From Rickettsiales bacterium (GTDB lineage: Bacteria; Pseudomonadota; Alphaproteobacteria; Methylaequorales; Methylaequoraceae): a DNA stretch of 8,906 nt. Shown here one piece after another: positions 6,158 to 8,906 of this stretch. Location of the stretch: NCBI GenBank assembly GCA_002715305.1, contig PAYV01000024.1, forward strand, positions 5,334 to 14,239, read 5' to 3'. The translations under genes were made by a program, and so were the position numbers. Position 1 is the stretch's first letter, and each line of letters starts with the position of its first letter. Below the pieces are notes generated by a model. That model was given only the letters and a program-made list of their open reading frames with translations. It searched no databases and was not told the origin of the DNA.

Positions 6158-6202
6158 ATAATTATTAAATATCAAAGTAACTATTATGATATTACATACA
6201 AT

Positions 6203-6208
6203 AGGGGG
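6203..6208 (+). promoter_or_regulatory. Ribosome binding site that sets the start at 6219
   Basis: AGGGGG lies 10 bases before the ATG at 6219. It is the only strong Shine-Dalgarno-like sequence in the window. Its spacing favours 6219 over the in-frame ATG at 6186, which would place the G-run inside the coding region. Confidence 0.65.
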
Positions 6209-6218
6209 TATATCTTTT

Positions 6219-7583
6219 ATGTCTAATGAATCTAATTGTTGCTCTGGCCCAGGTTATGCATCACCTCAAGAAGCAATAAAGGCGCCTAGAGAAAATATTG
6301 TTTATACTGTTTGTATCTATACTGGAACAAACATAAAAAAACCTGATTATCTCGCAACCATAGATGTTGATAAAAATAGCTCAAGCTACGGTAAAGTAGT
6401 TCATAGAACTGAATTAGGAAATTCAGGGGATGAATTACATCATATGGGATGGAATGCATGCTCATCTTGCTATGATGATGAAGAGATGAAAAGAAAGTAT
6501 TTAATAATTCCAGGTCTTCAAAGTTCAAATTTTTACATTGTTGATACTGCAACTAATCCAAGAAAACCAGAATTATATAAAATTATTTCTGGAGAAGATA
6601 TAAAGAAAAAGACAAATTTATCTGCTCCTCATACTGTACATTGTCTTGGGTCAGAGATAATTGTATCTATGCTAGGTGATGCTGAAGGAAATGCACCTGG
6701 AGGCTTTTTACATCTGAACAAAGACTTTGAAATCGTTGGAAGATGGGAAAAAGATATTAAAGGTATGAATTTTAGTTATGATTTTTGGTATCAGCCGAGA
6801 CATAATGTAATGGTTTCAACGGAGTGGGGGGCACCAAAAACATTTATACCTGGATTTAACTTAGATGACGTTTCAAAAAATAATTATGGAAGACATATCC
6901 ATTTTTGGGATTTTAAAAAAAAAAAAATTATTAATTCAGTTGACCTTGGTAATGATGGACTAATTCCCCTAGAGGTTAGATTTCACCATAATCCTGATTC
7001 AACTCATGGGTTTGTTGGAGCTGCACTGAGTTCAAATATCTTTCACTGGCATAAAAATTCCAAGGGTGAATACCAGGTTAAAAAAATTATTGATGTTGAA
7101 TCAATAGACAATAAAATTCTTCCTGTGCCAATGCCTGGTTTGATTACAGATATTTTAGTTTCTATGGATGATAAATATTTATATTTTTCTAATTGGTTAC
7201 ATGGAGATTTAAGACAATATGATATTTCTGATCCTCTAAACCCAATATTAACTGGACAAGTTTGGATAGGGGGATTATTAGGAAAAGCTGATAAAATCAA
7301 TGGAAGGGAAGTTAATGGTGCTCCTCAAATGATTCAATTGTCTCTTGACGGAAAAAGACTTTTTGTTACTACTTCATTATTTTCATCCTGGGATAATCAA
7401 TTTTATCCAAAAATGAATGATACTGGAGGAATGATGTTGATTATTGACTGCGATAATGAAAATGGTGGAATGAAAATTAGAGACGACTTTTTAATCGATT
7501 TTGGTAAAGAACCTAATGGTCCCTCCAGAGCTCATGAAACTAGATATCCTGGAGGAGATTGTTCTTCTGACATTTGGATCTAG
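6219..7583 (+). CDS. Selenium-binding protein 56 / methanethiol oxidase
   Basis: The 454-residue SBP56 (SELENBP1/MtoX) family protein oxidises methanethiol with O2 to formaldehyde, H2S and H2O2 in characterised members. The family forms a beta-propeller. Seen from the chosen start are GPGYASPQEAIKAPRE near the N-terminus, DELHHMGWNACSSC (71-84), PHTVHCLG, WYQPRHNVMVSTEW, HHNPDSTHGFVGAALSS, GLITDILVSMDDKYLYFSNW followed by LHGDLRQYDISDP, QMIQLSLDGKRLFVTTSLFS, and the diagnostic terminus GGDCSSDIWI. Conserved His and Cys residues implicated in metal or selenium binding are retained. There is no signal peptide, so it is probably cytosolic, unlike Hyphomicrobium MtoX. An ATG at 6186 would add 11 residues, but the G-rich ribosome site favours 6219. 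In marine bacteria the likely methanethiol sources are DMSP demethylation and methionine breakdown. The lipoprotein gene follows 24 bases later. Confidence 0.93.
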   Translation: MSNESNCCSGPGYASPQEAIKAPRENIVYTVCIYTGTNIKKPDYLATIDVDKNSSSYGKVVHRTELGNSGDELHHMGWNACSSCYDDEEMKRKYLIIPGLQSSNFYIVDTATNPRKPELYKIISGEDIKKKTNLSAPHTVHCLGSEIIVSMLGDAEGNAPGGFLHLNKDFEIVGRWEKDIKGMNFSYDFWYQPRHNVMVSTEWGAPKTFIPGFNLDDVSKNNYGRHIHFWDFKKKKIINSVDLGNDGLIPLEVRFHHNPDSTHGFVGAALSSNIFHWHKNSKGEYQVKKIIDVESIDNKILPVPMPGLITDILVSMDDKYLYFSNWLHGDLRQYDISDPLNPILTGQVWIGGLLGKADKINGREVNGAPQMIQLSLDGKRLFVTTSLFSSWDNQFYPKMNDTGGMMLIIDCDNENGGMKIRDDFLIDFGKEPNGPSRAHETRYPGGDCSSDIWI

Positions 7584-7607
7584 TCAACATTAATAAATAT
7601 TTGAAGT

Positions 7608-8555
7608 GTGAAGTATATAAAAAAATTGTTTTTATTATGTACTCAATTATTGAGATTATCAATTTTGATAGGACTTATTACTTTCCTAACAGGTTGCTCC
7701 AGTACACGGCTTTTATATACGTTTCTTGATACATTTATTGAGGATGAAGTAACTTATTTCCTCGATCTAAATAAAAATGAGAGGCTACAATTAAGCCAGC
7801 AGGTATCAGAGATGGTCGTCTGGCATAAAAAAAACATGTTGCCAAAATACGCCACCTACCTTTCTAATACCGCAGATATGATAGAAATGGAAAAGTATGG
7901 GTCATCTGATATTTCCAAGATCCTAACAAACGGCCAGTTTCTCATTGAGGAAACAGTTATTGGTTTAACACCCTACGCTTCTAGGTTTCTTATTAAGCAC
8001 CAAACAGTTAAATCTATAAAATTCATGAAAAATAGAATGCTGACACGTAGACAAGAGCGAATAACGGAATTATCCAAAACTAACAATATACTATATAAAG
8101 AACGTTTGGAACGATTTTCAAAGAATTTCGAACGTTTTCTTGGCGAACTAACCGGTCCACAAGTTAAGCTGATTAAATTACATATTAATGAAACACTCAA
8201 AGAACCAAGGATTCGATTACACAATCGAACTCTTCGACAAAAAGTCTTTATTAGGTTTCTCATTACAAAACCAACTGAAGCAGATCTCACATTGTATTTA
8301 AATAAGCTTCTGTTAACCGGTTATTTGATTACTAATCCAGGTTATAAAGATTTTTCAGAGACTTCACTAAATCGATTCAGAAAGCTATTGATTAAAATTT
8401 TGGCTATTTCATCAAAGAAACAAAGAGAGATAATAATTAGAAAACTTCGAGACTATGCAAATGACTTTAAAACTGTTTCGTTAGGAGGCAATGTTGGTGA
8501 TACAAAATTGCAAAATCAAGGCTCTAATAGTAGAGACTCTGAGGATTCTAGATAG
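7608..8555 (+). CDS. DUF6279 family lipoprotein
   Basis: The 315-residue protein starts with GTG. The start is supported by the complete lipoprotein signal peptide that follows: basic MKYIKK, a hydrophobic stretch, and the lipobox LTGC with Cys30 as the lipid-attachment site. The residues after the Cys are SSTRLLY, with no Asp at +2, so outer-membrane sorting is expected. The mature part matches the DUF6279 pattern: LLYTFLD, then a segment with VTYFLDLNKNERLQL, then WHKKNMLPKYATYL. A long mostly helical body rich in Arg and Lys and a low-complexity Ser/Asp/Gly tail follow. Function of the family is unknown. Codon use appears less A/T-biased than in the neighbours, which might mean a different history. 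With 24 bases after the methanethiol oxidase it probably shares that transcript. It converges on the ABC ATPase gene with 47 bases between, and no clear terminator hairpin. Confidence 0.82.
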   Translation: MKYIKKLFLLCTQLLRLSILIGLITFLTGCSSTRLLYTFLDTFIEDEVTYFLDLNKNERLQLSQQVSEMVVWHKKNMLPKYATYLSNTADMIEMEKYGSSDISKILTNGQFLIEETVIGLTPYASRFLIKHQTVKSIKFMKNRMLTRRQERITELSKTNNILYKERLERFSKNFERFLGELTGPQVKLIKLHINETLKEPRIRLHNRTLRQKVFIRFLITKPTEADLTLYLNKLLLTGYLITNPGYKDFSETSLNRFRKLLIKILAISSKKQREIIIRKLRDYANDFKTVSLGGNVGDTKLQNQGSNSRDSEDSR

Positions 8556-8602
8556 CGGCGAAGAGACAGTGATTGATAAAATGTAACGTAATTTTTTTAA
8601 AT

Positions 8603-8906
8603 TTAATAATGAATGACTCTAAAAGGATTTTTTTGGACTTTCATATTCATTTTGTAAATTTTTTTTAAGATTGATGGCCTAAGCACATCTTTTGGTTTTC
8701 CGTAATCTTTTATCTCTCCTAAGTGAAGTAATGCTATCTTATTGGAAAATTTAGCAGCTAAGTTCAGATCATGAATAATCAGTAAAATTCCTATCCCTTG
8801 GTCTCTCGAGACACTTCTAATTATTTTTAAAACATCAATTTCGTAGAAGAGGTCTAAATTTGCAAGAGGTTCATCAAGCAATGCATATTTATTCTCTTTA
8901 TTATTA
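8603..8906 (-). CDS. ABC transporter ATPase, FecE/HmuV/BtuD type (5' end outside window)
   Basis: The frame is open to the window edge, so only the last 100 or so residues are present. The TTG at 8879-8881 is an internal Leu, not a start. Visible are the Walker B segment with catalytic Glu and the D-loop (ALLDEPLANLDL), then the H-loop (LLIIHDLNLAAKFSNKIALL) and the ending GEIKDYGKPKDVL. The HDLNLAA motif and the 'G.I...G.P.DVL....L...Y' ending are typical of ATPases from iron-siderophore, heme and cobalamin importers, which power a FecCD-type permease from the cytosolic face. The substrate cannot be told from this part. The Walker A and signature motifs and any partner genes lie beyond the window. 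Confidence 0.88.
   Translation of the reverse strand, partial: NNKENKYALLDEPLANLDLFYEIDVLKIIRSVSRDQGIGILLIIHDLNLAAKFSNKIALLHLGEIKDYGKPKDVLRPSILKKIYKMNMKVQKNPFRVIHY

Noticed and set aside
6186..6218. ATG at 6186 as the start of the methanethiol oxidase
   Set aside because: The strong AGGGGG ribosome site at 6203-6208 lies inside that extension and is correctly spaced for the ATG at 6219.
8556..8602. Rho-independent terminator between the convergent lipoprotein and ABC ATPase genes
   Set aside because: A T-run is present but no stable GC stem precedes it on either strand.
8879..8881. TTG as the start of the ABC ATPase gene
   Set aside because: It encodes a Leu inside the Walker B segment; the frame continues to the window edge and the protein needs Walker A and signature motifs upstream.

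Overview
The window is a strongly AT-rich stretch of a bacterial chromosome. Coding is dense, genes lie on both strands, and gaps are short. Nearly all ribosome binding sites are weak or invisible. The protein families point to a Gram-negative bacterium, most likely a marine, streamlined proteobacterium: PepSY and surface-adhesin-E-like exported proteins, a DUF6279 lipoprotein, a Xi-class glutathione transferase, a selenium-binding-protein/methanethiol oxidase, and the pair DUF3299/DUF1826. I cannot fix the taxon from this sequence alone. I see no tRNA, rRNA, CRISPR array, insertion sequence or phage gene.

Left part (1-2038), a probable zinc-limitation locus. The 3' end of a DUF3299-like gene (+) converges on a DUF1826 gene (-). 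The DUF1826 reading frame is broken by a one-base frameshift in an A8 tract near its 5' end. Just upstream of its rebuilt ATG (935) lies a perfect 15-bp palindrome, TGTTATATTATAACA (945-959). It matches the classic proteobacterial Zur box and contains a perfect TATAAT -10 hexamer for the DUF1826 direction. A secreted two-PepSY-domain protein (+) diverges from the same 83-bp gap. A second small secreted protein (1596-2038) follows, also broken by a single frameshift.

Middle part (2123-5999). On the minus strand, a small lysine-rich protein ending in SCGCC sits one base upstream of a complete glutamine-dependent asparagine synthetase (asnB), evidently as one operon. Diverging from it on the plus strand are a surface-adhesin-E-like exported protein and, two bases later, a glutathionyl-hydroquinone reductase. 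A 32-residue single-pass membrane protein is encoded on the minus strand in the gap after that.

Right part (6000-8906). A cytosolic-type selenium-binding protein/methanethiol oxidase is preceded by an inverted repeat and the only strong Shine-Dalgarno in the window. A DUF6279 lipoprotein with a GTG start follows 24 bases later, probably in the same operon. The window ends inside a convergent gene for the ATPase of a FecE/HmuV/BtuD-type iron, heme or cobalamin importer.

Two themes stand out: metal homeostasis at both ends (Zur box with DUF1826 and DUF3299; siderophore/heme-type ABC ATPase) and sulfur or thiol chemistry in the middle (glutathionyl-hydroquinone reductase, methanethiol oxidase, Cys-tailed small protein). 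The two frameshifts may be sequencing or assembly errors, real decay, or slippage. The sequence alone does not decide this.
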